DNA from: Rugosibacter aromaticivorans | GTDB lineage: Bacteria; Pseudomonadota; Gammaproteobacteria; Burkholderiales; Rhodocyclaceae | DNA length: 64,000 nucleotides | Assembly (NCBI RefSeq): GCF_000934545.1 | Contig: NZ_CP010554.1 | Coordinates: 2,790,001-2,854,000 of the forward strand | Reading direction: 5' to 3' | Shown here: one piece after another, positions 48,434 through 57,816 of the stretch | How the letters are laid out: each line of letters opens with the position of its first letter | Position numbering within the stretch: the stretch's first letter is position 1 | The notes under the pieces: model-generated | The model's database searches: none | Told to the model about the DNA's origin: nothing | Seen by the model: the letters and a program-made list of their open reading frames with translations, nothing else | Translations under genes and position numbers: made by a program

Positions 48434-49537
48434 TCACGAAGCCGGGGCCAGCGTGCCATTCTCCACCCTGACCTTGTCACCTACTTTGAGAGCCGGCTCG
48501 GTCGCGTAGGAAATCGTCTGGATACCACCACCCTGGAGGCGGACGGTTACGTCGTAGTGCCTAGTCTTCTTGACCCGCTTTTCGATCTCGTTGCCGGCAA
48601 CAGCCCCGCTCACGGCACCCGCAATCTCAGCTGCGGCAGTACCTCGGCCCTTGCCAATCTGGCTGCCGATCATCGCACCTACCACGCCACCGGCGATTTT
48701 GCCGAGATAACTGCCATCGCCTGTGATCTCGACCACGTTGATCAATTCGACCACACCGCAATTGGCGCAAATTCTGGTTGCCCTGCGTGCGGACGGCATG
48801 TGACCAGCCACCGCCAGCAGTGACTGGCCGAGGAGGGCGCTCGCCTCCTGATCACTGCGGCGCAACGTGGCCGTGGTTACCGAGTTGGCCGAAATACGGT
48901 CCCGATCCTTGATGGTGTAAGTACCCTCATACACGCCGGTCGCTACTTCCTTCAGGGATAACTTCCCCTTCACCCCATTGATCCTGACGCTGGCCTTTCC
49001 GCCCGGGCTTCCGGACAGGGAAAAGAACAAGTCCGTGCCCGAATCCAATCGGCCCACCGGGCCAACCTCGAAACGATCGATTCTGGGAACTGCCGCCAAA
49101 GCAGCGGCATCGGCTGCGCGTTTGGCGTCGGAACGTGAAGCGGCACCAGCAAGGAGAGATTCATCCAGAATGTCGGTGGCAATGCGATTGCCTACGCGCA
49201 AATTGGCAGTGACCATAGCCTCGGCCGTGATGCGATCCCTGCTCTTGATGGTGTAAGTGGCTTCATACACGCCGGCCTCCACTTCCTCCAGCGGGAACCT
49301 GTCCACGACCCCATTGATCCGGACAGCCGCCGTTCCGCCAGGGCTCCCGTAGAGGGTAAACATCAGGTCATTGCCAGCGGTCAGTCGTCTGGCCGGTTCG
49401 ACATCGAACCCGTCGATCCTGGGGCCCGCAACCGGGTACGCAGTCTGCTGCGCCCGCGCGATCGTCGAAGACAACGCAAGTGGAAAAAGTATCAACAGTG
49501 CAAATGGCACCAACAACATTTTCTTAGGTATGCTCAC
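48434..49537 (-). CDS. Exported protein with a duplicated domain and a glycine-zipper tail
   Basis: 367 residues from GTG at 49537 (GGAAG upstream). A signal peptide MLLVPFALLILFPLALSSTIARA-like precedes two copies of a beta-rich domain: PRIDGFDVEPARRLTAGNDL ... GVYEATYTIKSRDRI and PRIDRFEVGPVGRLDSGTDL ... GVYEGTYTIKDRDRI. The C-terminus is a glycine-zipper 2TM segment (GGVVGAMIGSQIGKGRGTAA, GAVSGAVAGNEIEKR) as in SlyB/PcpY-type lipoproteins. It probably sits in or under the outer membrane. Function unknown. Confidence 0.75.
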   Translation of the reverse strand: MSIPKKMLLVPFALLILFPLALSSTIARAQQTAYPVAGPRIDGFDVEPARRLTAGNDLMFTLYGSPGGTAAVRINGVVDRFPLEEVEAGVYEATYTIKSRDRITAEAMVTANLRVGNRIATDILDESLLAGAASRSDAKRAADAAALAAVPRIDRFEVGPVGRLDSGTDLFFSLSGSPGGKASVRINGVKGKLSLKEVATGVYEGTYTIKDRDRISANSVTTATLRRSDQEASALLGQSLLAVAGHMPSARRATRICANCGVVELINVVEITGDGSYLGKIAGGVVGAMIGSQIGKGRGTAAAEIAGAVSGAVAGNEIEKRVKKTRHYDVTVRLQGGGIQTISYATEPALKVGDKVRVENGTLAPAS

Positions 49538-49601
49538 AATCTTCCTTTGCCTTTTAAGTTCAAAACCAGCTCCCCGGAAGGGTACCAATCGCGGTTGCGA
49601 T

Positions 49602-49628
49602 AAAGAAAGCCCCTGAGCTGTCGCTCAG
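49602..49628 (-). terminator. Intrinsic terminator after csbD
   Basis: On the minus strand CTGAGC-GACA-GCTCAG forms a hairpin followed by GGGGCTTTCTTTATC, ten bases after the csbD stop. Confidence 0.6.
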
Positions 49629-49637
49629 CTTCCTCTT

Positions 49638-49787
49638 TCAGATGCCGTGCCGCTCCTGGAGACTACCGGCGAGTTGGTCATGCTTGCCGGCGTCCACGCC
49701 CAAATCATCGCCAAGGAGCTTGCTCCATTGCTCTTTCGGTTTACCGCTGAACTGCTTCCAGTGACCCTCACAACGACCCCTGTTCAT
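49638..49787 (-). CDS. CsbD-family stress protein (49 aa)
   Basis: The product reads MNRGRCEGHWKQFSGKPKEQ, WSKLLGDDLGVDAGKHDQLA, GSLQERHGI, which matches the CsbD pattern (MNxDxxEGxWKQxKGKxKEQWGKLTDDDL...GKxDQLxGxIQExYG) along its whole length. CsbD proteins are small, abundant stress-induced proteins of unknown mechanism. AGGAG lies seven bases before the ATG. It forms a single-gene unit between motif d (127 bases upstream) and an intrinsic terminator. Confidence 0.85.
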   Translation of the reverse strand: MNRGRCEGHWKQFSGKPKEQWSKLLGDDLGVDAGKHDQLAGSLQERHGI

Positions 49788-49913
49788 GTCAATCTCCTGC
49801 TGTCTGCTCTTACTCATTTAGCTCGGTCGCCAGACCCATCGTCTCAATGCACTGGATACGCGTCCATCGTAGAGGTGGCCACGCGTCGATTTTCCTTGTC
49901 AGGACATCCGGAG

Positions 49914-49934
49914 TCTGTGCGCTAGCAAACACAA
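49914..49934 (-). promoter_or_regulatory. Shared palindromic motif, site d (upstream of csbD)
   Basis: The plus strand reads CTGTGCGCTAGCAAACACAA from 49915, flanked by CCGGA on the left and CATCCGG on the right. It lies 127 bases before csbD. Confidence 0.6.
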
Positions 49935-50303
49935 CATCCGGGAAAAGAGCATGGAAACCTGCTCGACCAAGTAGCCATTGTGACGTTTCTGCGGAAGGTC
50001 ACCGGAGCATGATCAGGAACAGATAGCCTGTCGCCAGCCGGTGCCACTCATGTTCGATATCACATAGACGAACCAGGGCCGTAGAACAATCATGATGAAC
50101 CATGAACAACGCATTGAAAGCCTTGGCGATCTGATCGGCGATGCCGGTTGCGTCAAAATGAGCAAATTCTGAGAGGCACGCGGTCATCGCATGGTGTGAG
50201 AAGAGATCGATCACCATGACCAGATAAAAAGTCAGCCATCATGGGTACGAATGCAGGAGTGCGCTCAAAAACCAAGCGCAACATTTTTTGGAAAAAATGT
50301 TGC
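49935..50303. other. Gap with no supported gene
   Basis: A minus-strand frame (49999-50217, 72 codons) contains FYLVMVIDLFSHHAMTACLS-like residues that faintly recall a transposase DDE segment, but there is no ribosome binding site and the match is too weak to call. GCAACATTTTTT and its near-complement around 50280-50303 could be an insertion-sequence end. Confidence 0.4.
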
Positions 50304-50833
50304 ATGGGGAAAAAGCGCAAACCGCTAACCCTTGAAAAACGGACCATGATCCAGACGCAGTTAGCGGTGGGCTACCGCGCCGAGGCTTGCATCGACGTGC
50401 TCACCGCTTGCATGGTCAAGTTGCGCATTGAGCTCCGCCTGCAACCGGGAGCAGCATTATGGGGTCACGCTGCTGGTTATCTGAAGGCAGGCTACTCGTC
50501 CGCGCAGATTGCTGGCACACCGGCCGGGATGTATCCTGACAATCCTTTGTTGCAGGTTTCTCATGAGACTACACTGCTATCTATGCCATGCCGCGCGACG
50601 AGTTGCGCACAGAAGTGATTGGCTGATTACACTTTGGCCATGTCAAACGCCGTCCGCGCGCGGTGAGGATAGGTGGGGGAAGATTCCCGACATGGTCACC
50701 GCCCGCCGGAGATTGAGGAACGATTGGTACCGAGCCCTGGGAGGGCGAACTCACCAAGGGTGTGCGCAACTGTTCGGCAGTAGGCATGCGGGTGGAAAAC
50801 ACCACTCTGCTCACGGTGCTAGCCAAGGGATAG
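50304..50833 (+). pseudogene. IS30-family transposase, decayed
   Basis: The first frame reads GKKRKPLTLEKRTMIQTQLA, VGYRAEACIDVL, then after internal loss LQPGAALWGHAAGYLKAGYS and SAQIAGTPAGMYPDNPLLQV SHET. Other frames continue PSARGEDRWGKIPDMV and, at the end, EPWEGELTKGVRNCSAVGMR and NTTLLTVLAKG. These match the N-terminal helix-turn-helix and the WEGD...GTLVERTT core of IS30 transposases in order. Several frameshifts and deletions, and the missing end of the catalytic domain, mean it is dead. Confidence 0.8.
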
Positions 50834-50968
50834 ACACAACGCCCGTGCCAGATTCAAGTGCCCCGCAGAGTTGTTCACATCAGACGCTCTCGACTTTAGG
50901 CAGCATGATGCTGCGCTTTTTGAACTTCGAGTTTGAAACTGCCTGGTATAAAACCCATTGCCCTGAAG

Positions 50969-51202
50969 ATGCAACGTGCATTGACGATTGTTATCGGTAG
51001 TATCCTCGCGATATGTTCCGCAATGGCCGACAAACCCTCCTGGGCAGGTACCAGCAAGGACGTCAAGGACAAGCTGATTGAGCACAAGCAATACATCGAC
51101 AAATGCAACGAGGACCTGCCGGAAATCCGCAACTGGGAGTGGCTGGGCAAAGTACGGTCCAACGGAAAAATAGACGGTGGAAAACTTCCGCACCTGAATT
51201 GA
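50969..51202 (+). CDS. Small exported protein (77 aa), function unknown
   Basis: From ATG at 50969 the protein begins with a signal peptide (MQRALTIVIGSILAICSAMA) and continues DKPSWAGTSKDVKDKLIEHK and QYIDKCNEDLPEIRNWEWLG, a mainly charged mature part. No family is recognised and the ribosome binding site is weak. It is sandwiched between two gene relics, so it may itself be a remnant. Confidence 0.45.
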   Translation: MQRALTIVIGSILAICSAMADKPSWAGTSKDVKDKLIEHKQYIDKCNEDLPEIRNWEWLGKVRSNGKIDGGKLPHLN

Positions 51203-51390
51203 GCCCAGAGTGGATCTGCGAATCGCCAATGAAGAACAAAATCGCTACTTCGAATCTCTGCGCGTGGTAGCGTCGTGGATATACGGTTCGATGGGCATTT
51301 GCGGCCGATCGACTCAGTGCTGCGCGCTGGAGATAAAGGATAAATCGTCATCGAAGTGCTGGCGCAGAGCAATGCGTGTCATGTGCGCCG

Positions 51391-51575
51391 GACGAGATTA
51401 TCAACGAGTTCACTCTGCTGGTGATGGTCACAGGTATTGGTCTGTGTACCCTTTTGCCTGCGTCATCCATGCCTATCCGGCCCAGGTCGAAGCGCTCAGG
51501 AAGGTGACGGACGCCGACAACCGCACACATCTGATGCCGACCATCCAATCGCTGTTGTGGAGCTGGTTGCAGTAA
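51391..51575 (+). pseudogene. Tail of a pyridine nucleotide-disulfide oxidoreductase (mercuric-reductase-like)
   Basis: One frame reads DEIINEFTLLVMVTGIGL and, after a frameshift near 51450, the next reads VIHAYPAQVEALRKVTDADN and RTHLMPTIQSLLWSWLQ before TAA. These match the dimerisation-domain end of the family, AGExINEFTLxMTHGIGL...IHPYPTQAEALRK...YNRTRLTP. The FAD and NAD domains are absent. Nothing further is supported in 51203-51390. Confidence 0.68.
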
Positions 51576-51598
51576 TAACCACCAACTAAGGAGAAGCC

Positions 51599-52504
51599 AT
51601 GAAACTCGGCATGATCGGTTTGGGGCGCATGGGCGCCAACATGGCGCAGCGTCTGATGCGCGGCGGACATCAGCTGGCGGGCTTCGATCCGAAACCCGAG
51701 GCACGCAAGAACCTTGAGGACAAAGGCGCCGAATCCGCAGATTCGCTTGCCGCGCTGGTAGCGAAACTGCCAGCCCCACGCACGCTATGGCTGATGGTGC
51801 CCGCCGGCGAAATCACCGATGGCACACTTACGAATCTGCTGCGGCTGCTGGCCGCAGGCGACACGGTCATCGACGGCGGCAATTCCAATTACAAGGACAC
51901 GCTGCGCCGGGCCAAGACGTTTGCCGACAAAAAAATCAACTACGTCGACTGCGGTACCAGCGGTGGCGTGTGGGGTCTGGCCGAGGGCTTCAGTATGATG
52001 ATCGGCGGCGACGAAGCGGCAGTCGAACGGCTGCGGCCGATCTTCGAAACATTGGCGCCCGCCAAGGATCAGGGCTGGGGCCGCGTTGGCCCGGTCGGCG
52101 CCGGCCACTTCACCAAGATGGTCCACAACGGCATCGAGTACGGCCTGATGCAGGCCTACGCCGAAGGCTTCTCGATCCTGCAGCACAAGAGCGAGTTCAG
52201 CCTCGATCTGCATCAGATTGCCGATATCTGGCGCTACGGCAGCGTGGTGCGCTCGTGGTTGCTGGACCTCACAGCGGCAGCACTGGAGAAGAATCCGGCG
52301 ATGACAGGGATCGCTCCTTATGTCGACGATTCCGGCGAAGGGCGCTGGACCGTGGCCGAGGCGATCGACCTCAACGTTTCCGCGCCAGTCATCACGCTGT
52401 CGCTGCTCGAGCGCCTGCGTTCGCGTGACGCGGACTCGTTCTCCGACAAGCTGCTGGCGGCAATGCGCAATCAGTTCGGCGGTCACGCGATCAAGAAAGA
52501 ATGA
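51599..52504 (+). CDS. gnd: 6-phosphogluconate dehydrogenase, decarboxylating (short form)
   Basis: 301 residues, the short GndA/YqeC type rather than the 470-residue form. The Rossmann motif is MIGLGRMGANMAQRL, substrate binding is VIDGGNSNYKDT and DCGTSGGVWGLAEGFSMMIG, and the catalytic Lys is in HFTKMVHNGIEYG. It converts 6-phosphogluconate to ribulose 5-phosphate and CO2 with NAD(P). The short form often prefers NAD. AAGGAG stands before the ATG. It overlaps pgl as ATGA. Confidence 0.93.
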   Translation: MKLGMIGLGRMGANMAQRLMRGGHQLAGFDPKPEARKNLEDKGAESADSLAALVAKLPAPRTLWLMVPAGEITDGTLTNLLRLLAAGDTVIDGGNSNYKDTLRRAKTFADKKINYVDCGTSGGVWGLAEGFSMMIGGDEAAVERLRPIFETLAPAKDQGWGRVGPVGAGHFTKMVHNGIEYGLMQAYAEGFSILQHKSEFSLDLHQIADIWRYGSVVRSWLLDLTAAALEKNPAMTGIAPYVDDSGEGRWTVAEAIDLNVSAPVITLSLLERLRSRDADSFSDKLLAAMRNQFGGHAIKKE

Positions 52505-53232
52505 GCGCCACGGATACGCAGGACAATGCCGACCGCGGCGGCGCACGCTGGATCGGCGTCGCTGACGCTGCGACGCTGTGGCAGGTCGCGTACCGGCGCA
52601 TCCTCGATGCCGCCGCGTGCGCGATCGAACGGCGCGGCCGGTTCCTGATCGTGCTCGCCGGCGGCAGCACGCCGCGCGCCATCTACCGGATGCTGCGCGC
52701 GGCGGACACTGACTGGTCGCACTGGCAGGTGTACTTCGGAGACGAGCGCTGCCTGCCGGCGGACAACGCCGAGCGCAACAGCCGGATGGCGACCGATGCC
52801 TGGCTCAATCACGTGCCCATTCCGCAACACGAGGTGCACACGATTCCCGCCGAACTCGGCGCGAGTATGGCGGCGCTTGCCTACGCGGAAACGCTGCGCG
52901 GCGTCGGCGATTTCGACCTGGTGCTGCTCGGCCTCGGCGAGGACGGCCACACCGCCAGTCTGTTTCCCGATCGCGACTGGGGCGTCGCGGCGAGCGCACC
53001 GGATGCGCTGGCCGTGTTCGATGCGCCCAAGCCGCCGCCGCAGCGGGTGTCGCTCAGCGCGGCACGGTTGAGCCGCGCGCGCGTGGTGCTATTTTTGGTT
53101 GACGGCGAATCCAAGCGCGATGTGGTGGCGAGATGGCGCATGGGTGCCGACATTCCCGCGCGCGCCATCCGCCCGGAGACCGGCGTCGATGTGCTGACAG
53201 AGTCGATACTTTTCCCCGCTGGCGTCATCTAG
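52501..53232 (+). CDS. pgl: 6-phosphogluconolactonase
   Basis: 243 residues. [37 protein letters not shown] and [20 protein letters not shown] are the three conserved blocks of the glucosamine-isomerase-like lactonases. It hydrolyses the product of Zwf to 6-phosphogluconate, the substrate of Gnd just upstream. Coupled to gnd by ATGA. Its last 8 bases overlap the convergent tkt gene. Confidence 0.92.
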   Translation: MSATDTQDNADRGGARWIGVADAATLWQVAYRRILDAAACAIERRGRFLIVLAGGSTPRAIYRMLRAADTDWSHWQVYFGDERCLPADNAERNSRMATDAWLNHVPIPQHEVHTIPAELGASMAALAYAETLRGVGDFDLVLLGLGEDGHTASLFPDRDWGVAASAPDALAVFDAPKPPPQRVSLSAARLSRARVVLFLVDGESKRDVVARWRMGADIPARAIRPETGVDVLTESILFPAGVI

Positions 53233-55276
53233 CCAGCAACGTCTGCGCCCGTGCGCAGACGTTGTCGACGGTAAAGCCGTATTCGCGCAGCAATATTTCG
53301 GATGGCGCGGAAGCGCCGAAGCGTTCCACGCCGAGCATATCGCCCCGCGCGCCGATATAACGATCCCACCCTTGCGGGACACCTAACTCGACCACGAGCC
53401 GCGCGCTGACCGAGGGCGGTAGCACTACGTCGCGTTCGGCTTGCGGCAAAGCTTCGAACAGATCCCAGCTCGGCATCGACACGCAGCGCACGGCGATCCC
53501 CTGCGCCCGCAGGCGTTCGGCTGCGGCCACGATCAGGCCAACTTCGGAGCCGCTGGCTATCAGGATCAGCTCCAGCTTGCCGCCGGGCGGATCGAGCAGG
53601 ACATAGGCCCCGCGACGCAGGCCTTCGGCAGGCGCATATCGGCTCCGATCGAGCGTGGGCAGATTCTGGCGGCTCAGCACCAGCACCACCGGACGATCGC
53701 GTGTCTCCAGCGCGACCCGCCACGCGACCGCGGTTTCGTTGGCGTCACCGGGGCGGATCACGGTCAGATTAGGAATCGCGCGCAGCGCGGCAAGCTGCTC
53801 CACCGGCTGATGGGTGGGGCCATCCTCGCCGAGCGCGATGCTGTCGTGTGTGAACACATGCACGACGTGCAAGCCCATCAGCGCGGCTAGCCGGATCGGC
53901 GGGCGCATGTAGTCGGAGAAGATAAGGAAGGTCGCGCCGTACGGAATGAAGCCTCCGTGCACAGCCATGCCGTTGACGATCGCGCCCATCGCGTGCTCGC
54001 GCACGCCAAAGTGCAGATTGCGCCCGGCGTAACTCCAGCCACCGCCGCTCGAGCCTTGCGTATCGAGGTCCTTGCCCGCCGGTGGATTGAAATCGCCAAG
54101 TCCCTTCAGCGCGGTGTACGTGGACGGATCGAGATCCGCCGATCCGCCGCTCAGCGCCGGCACCCGCGGCACGATCGCATTCATCACCTTGCCCGAGGCG
54201 ACGCGCGTGGCGATGCCTTTGGTGTCGGCAGGAAAGACCGGAATGTCCACATCCCAACCGGACGGCAACTCACCGCACAGGCTTCGCTGCAACTCCTCCG
54301 CCACATCGGGGTATGCCTGCGCGTAGGCCGTCATGCGCTCGTCCCACGCCGCCTCGTCGCGCGCACCGCGCGTCAGCGCCTCGTGAAAATGCGCCAGCGC
54401 CGGTTCCGGAATCAGGAACGCCGGCTCGGTCGGCCAGCCGAGGTTCTGCTTGGTCAGGTGCACCTCGTCGACGCCCAACGGCGAGCCGTGCGCCTCGAAG
54501 CTGTCGTGCTTTTTGGGGGAGCCGTAGCCGATGTGGGTGCGCACCAGAATCAGCGAAGGCCTTGCCGTTTCAGCGCGCGCGGCCCGCAGCGTGGCGTCGA
54601 TCGCGGCGAGATCGTTGCCGTCCGCGACCGACACAGTGTGCCAACCATAGGCCTCGAAGCGACGCGCGACATTCTCGGAGAAGGTGATGTCGGTGCCGGC
54701 GGCCAGGGTGACGCGATTGTCGTCGTACAGGCAGGTCAGTTTGCCGAGCCGCAGATGTCCGGCGAGCGAGGCCGCCTCGGAGGCGACACCCTCCATCAGG
54801 TCGCCATCGCTGGCGATGGCAAATGTATGGTGGTCGATGACCGCGTGATCGGGACGGTTGTAGCGTGCCGCGAGTTGCGCCTCTGCGATAGCCATGCCGA
54901 CCGCGTTGGCGAAGCCCTGTCCGAGCGGCCCGGTGGTGGTCTCCACGCCGGGCGTATGTCCACGTTCCGGATGTCCGGGCGTCTTGCTGCCCCACTGACG
55001 AAACTGCTTGATGTCGTCCAGCGAAAGCTCGTAGCCGGTCAGGTGCAGCAGACTGTAGAGCAGCGCCGAACCGTGCCCGGCCGAGAGCACGAAGCGGTCG
55101 CGATCGACCCAATGCGGGTTGCGCGGGTTGTACTTGAGCACCTGCGTCCACAGCGCGTAGGCCATCGGCGCGGCGTCGAGCGGCAACCCCGGGTGCCCGC
55201 TGTTCGCCTTCTGCACGGCGTCCACCGACAGGAACCGGATGGTGTTGATGCATAGCTGATCGAGCTCGTCGGACAT
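53225..55276 (-). CDS. tkt: Transketolase
   Basis: 683 residues from ATG at 55276 (AGGAAG upstream); the frame is open to 55399. The N-terminus is [20 protein letters not shown] and [18 protein letters not shown]; thiamine diphosphate binding is [20 protein letters not shown]; the pyrimidine domain has [20 protein letters not shown]. It exchanges two-carbon units between sugar phosphates, linking the oxidative branch made by zwf-pgl-gnd to the rest of the pathway. It follows pgm by 52 bases in the same direction. Confidence 0.95.
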   Translation of the reverse strand: MSDELDQLCINTIRFLSVDAVQKANSGHPGLPLDAAPMAYALWTQVLKYNPRNPHWVDRDRFVLSAGHGSALLYSLLHLTGYELSLDDIKQFRQWGSKTPGHPERGHTPGVETTTGPLGQGFANAVGMAIAEAQLAARYNRPDHAVIDHHTFAIASDGDLMEGVASEAASLAGHLRLGKLTCLYDDNRVTLAAGTDITFSENVARRFEAYGWHTVSVADGNDLAAIDATLRAARAETARPSLILVRTHIGYGSPKKHDSFEAHGSPLGVDEVHLTKQNLGWPTEPAFLIPEPALAHFHEALTRGARDEAAWDERMTAYAQAYPDVAEELQRSLCGELPSGWDVDIPVFPADTKGIATRVASGKVMNAIVPRVPALSGGSADLDPSTYTALKGLGDFNPPAGKDLDTQGSSGGGWSYAGRNLHFGVREHAMGAIVNGMAVHGGFIPYGATFLIFSDYMRPPIRLAALMGLHVVHVFTHDSIALGEDGPTHQPVEQLAALRAIPNLTVIRPGDANETAVAWRVALETRDRPVVLVLSRQNLPTLDRSRYAPAEGLRRGAYVLLDPPGGKLELILIASGSEVGLIVAAAERLRAQGIAVRCVSMPSWDLFEALPQAERDVVLPPSVSARLVVELGVPQGWDRYIGARGDMLGVERFGASAPSEILLREYGFTVDNVCARAQTLLAR
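53238..53265. terminator. Hairpin at the pgl/tkt junction
   Basis: CAACGTCTGCGC (53238-53249) and GCGCAGACGTTG (53254-53265) form a perfect 12-bp stem with loop CCGT, 5 bases after the pgl stop and within the last codons of tkt. It could end both transcripts, though no T-tract follows. Confidence 0.4.
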
Positions 55277-55328
55277 GGCTGCTTCCTGATTGAGTGCGAC
55301 GTGTGTGAATCGTGAACGTGCGTGCATG

Positions 55329-56981
55329 TCACCGTTGCGCCAACGCGGCATCGACGACATCCTGCGCCTCGCGCAGGATGTCGCGCAGATGGTCTTCACC
55401 GCGGAAGCTCTCCGCGTAGATCTTGTAGATGTCCTCGGTGTCGGAGGGACGCGCAGCGAACCAACCGCTGGCCGCGATCACCTTGATGCCGCCAATCGGC
55501 GCGTCGTTGCCCGGTGCGCGGTCGAGGACGCTTTCGATCTGCTCTCCAGCGAGCTGCGTGATGTGCAGCTGCTGCGGCGAGAGCCTCGCCAGGCTCTGCT
55601 TCTGCTGGACGGTCGCCGGCGCTTCGATGCGATCGGCCACCGGCTCGCCCAGTTCGCGAACGAGGTCGCGATACAACTCCCCCGGATCGCGGCCACTGCG
55701 CGCGGTGATTTCCGCTGCAAGCAACGACGGCACGATGCCGTCCTTGTCGGTGGTCCACACCGCGCCGTCCCGGCGCAGGAATGACGCGCCGGCGCTTTCC
55801 TCGCCACCGAAACCCAGTGCGCCGTCGAACAGTCCATCGACGAACCACTTGAAGCCGACCGGTACCTCGTAGAGCTTGCGTCCCAGCCGCTTCGCGATAC
55901 GGTCGATCAGCGCAGTGCTGACCAGGGTCTTGCCGACCGCGGCGGTCCGGCCCCACTGCGGCCGATGCTGGAACAGATAGTCGATTAGCACCGAGAGGTA
56001 ATGATTCGGCGGCAACAAACCCGCACTGCGGGTAACGATGCCGTGGCGGTCGTAGTCGGTGTCGCAGGCGAACGCGATGTCATAGCGGTCCTTCAGACCG
56101 ATCAGCCGCTGCATCGCCAGGGATGAGGAAGGGTCCATGCGGATCTTGCCGTCCCAGTCCACCGTCATGAAGGCGAAGGTCGGATCGACGTCCTCGCTGA
56201 GCACAGTCAGGTCGAGTTGGTAGCGCTCGGCAATCGGCATCCAGTAATGCACGCCGGCGCCGCCGAGCGAATCGACACCCATATGGACGCCGGCACTACG
56301 GATCGCGTCGAAGTCGACCATCTGACCGAGATCGCCCACGTAGGCGCTCAGGAAATCATGTTGGTGCGTGCTGACGGCGCGACGCGCCTGCGCATACGGC
56401 ATGCGCCGCACCTCCTTGAGGCCACCAGTAAGCAGCGCATTGGCACGATCCTGAATCCATCCCGTGACCTCGTTATCCGCCGGCCCGCCATTGGGCGGGT
56501 TGTATTTCAAGCCGCCGTTGTCAGGCGGATTATGGGAAGGTGTGATGACGATACCGTCGGCGAAACCCGAGGTGCGGCTGCAGTTGTAGACCAGGATCGC
56601 ATGCGAGACCGCCGGCGTCGGCGTGAATTCGCCGCCCTTGGCGATCATCGTTTCCACGCCGTTGCCGGCCAATACCTCCAGCGTGTTCTCGAACGCCGGC
56701 TGCGACAGCGCATGGGTATCAATGCCGATGTACAGCGGGCCATCGATACCCTTGTTTTTGCGGTATTCGCAGATCGCCTGGCTGATCGCCAGCACATGCC
56801 ATTCGTTGAAGCTGCACTCGAACGAGCTGCCACGGTGCCCGGAGGTGCCGAACGCGACGCGCTGCGCTGGCACCGCGGGATCGGGGCGCAGATCGACATA
56901 GGCAGTGAGCAGCTTCGGCACATCGACCAGCAGCGACTGCGGTGCCGGCTTGCCGGCGAGCAGGCTGATCGCGGTGCTCAC
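55329..56981 (-). CDS. pgm: Phosphoglucomutase (alpha-D-glucose phosphate-specific)
   Basis: 550 residues from GTG at 56981. [20 protein letters not shown] is the N-terminal signature; the phospho-Ser is in [20 protein letters not shown]; metal binding is [12 protein letters not shown]; the sugar loop is [18 protein letters not shown]. It interconverts glucose 1-phosphate and glucose 6-phosphate, joining glycogen or sugar-nucleotide pools to Zwf. The GTG overlaps the stop of the pgi stub as GTGA, so it is translated by coupling. Confidence 0.93.
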   Translation of the reverse strand: MSTAISLLAGKPAPQSLLVDVPKLLTAYVDLRPDPAVPAQRVAFGTSGHRGSSFECSFNEWHVLAISQAICEYRKNKGIDGPLYIGIDTHALSQPAFENTLEVLAGNGVETMIAKGGEFTPTPAVSHAILVYNCSRTSGFADGIVITPSHNPPDNGGLKYNPPNGGPADNEVTGWIQDRANALLTGGLKEVRRMPYAQARRAVSTHQHDFLSAYVGDLGQMVDFDAIRSAGVHMGVDSLGGAGVHYWMPIAERYQLDLTVLSEDVDPTFAFMTVDWDGKIRMDPSSSLAMQRLIGLKDRYDIAFACDTDYDRHGIVTRSAGLLPPNHYLSVLIDYLFQHRPQWGRTAAVGKTLVSTALIDRIAKRLGRKLYEVPVGFKWFVDGLFDGALGFGGEESAGASFLRRDGAVWTTDKDGIVPSLLAAEITARSGRDPGELYRDLVRELGEPVADRIEAPATVQQKQSLARLSPQQLHITQLAGEQIESVLDRAPGNDAPIGGIKVIAASGWFAARPSDTEDIYKIYAESFRGEDHLRDILREAQDVVDAALAQR

Positions 56982-57298
56982 GCGCTTGTCTCCCGCAACC
57001 GGCGATAACGCCGGATCAGGGTATTGCTGGAGCTGTCGTGGTTGAGTTCGGGGTCGTTCCTGCTGGCGATCTCGGCGGCGGTGCGCTTGGCCAGCGCCTT
57101 GCCCAGCTCCACGCCCCACTGGTCGAACGAATCGATGTCCCAGATCACGCCCTGCACGAATACGCTGTGCTCGTACAGCGCGACCAGTGCGCCCAGCGTG
57201 TGCGGCGTGAGTCGTTCGGCGAGGATGGTGTTGCTCGGCCGGTTGCCCTCGAACGTGCGGTGCGGCACTAGCGCCGCGGGCGTGCTTTCCGCCTTCAC
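56978..57298 (-). pseudogene. pgi: Glucose-6-phosphate isomerase, C-terminal stub
   Basis: 106 codons. From about residue 17 the product reads [58 protein letters not shown] and [19 protein letters not shown], the C-terminal end of phosphoglucose isomerase. The sugar-binding core and the catalytic Glu and His are missing. It begins with GTG overlapping the HAD stop as GTGA and ends overlapping the pgm GTG, so the small frame is held in a chain of coupled genes. A deletion between the HAD gene and pgi is the likely cause. Confidence 0.8.
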
Positions 57299-57816
57299 TT
57301 CATCGCGGCCAGCAGTTGCGGCTTGTCGTCGATCATCACGTAGTGGCCGGCCGGAAAGCACCGCTGGATCAGGTCGAACCTGCGTTCCTTGTGCAGGGTG
57401 ACGAGCACCCGGCCATCGACGGCATCCCACAGGCCAGAACGCTGAATCTTGCGCGGCTGGAACACGATGTCGCCATCGGAAACAATCGCCGTGATGCCGA
57501 TCGTACGAAGGTGGTCGAACGCGGCGAGTGCACGCGGGTACAGTCGCTCACCGAAGGGATACTCGAGCAGGAACGCCGACATCTGCAGCAGCGCCAACAC
57601 GGCATCGCTGCCGTTGCGGAACTGCTGCAGTGCTCCCAGATAGTCAGCGTAACCGAGTCGGTCGCGCAGCTCGGCATAGATCGACCAGCAGCGCTCGCGT
57701 TCTGCCTTTCCGAAGTCATGATCGAGCCGCGCCGTGAAGTCGGCAGCGAAACGATCGTTGTCGAGCAGGGTGTTGTCGACATCCAGCATGAACACCACCA
57801 GGTTTTCATTCAGCAC
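57295..57816 (-). CDS. HAD-family hydrolase, probably C-terminally truncated
   Basis: 173 residues. Motif I is [17 protein letters not shown], motif [19 protein letters not shown], with [20 protein letters not shown] and motif [17 protein letters not shown] at the very end. Relatives continue about 40 residues past that motif, so the tail was probably lost in the deletion that truncated pgi. All catalytic motifs remain, and activity is possible. Such HADs sit beside transaldolase and pgi genes in related clusters. It starts with GTG and overlaps zwf by 7 bases. Confidence 0.78.
   Translation of the reverse strand: MLNENLVVFMLDVDNTLLDNDRFAADFTARLDHDFGKAERERCWSIYAELRDRLGYADYLGALQQFRNGSDAVLALLQMSAFLLEYPFGERLYPRALAAFDHLRTIGITAIVSDGDIVFQPRKIQRSGLWDAVDGRVLVTLHKERRFDLIQRCFPAGHYVMIDDKPQLLAAMK

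Noticed and set aside
49999..50217. 72-codon minus-strand frame resembling a transposase DDE region
   Set aside because: Only VMVIDLFS resembles the family; the rest does not follow and there is no start signal.
53957..55255. Plus-strand open frame of 432 codons
   Set aside because: Antisense shadow of tkt; high GC third positions create such frames.
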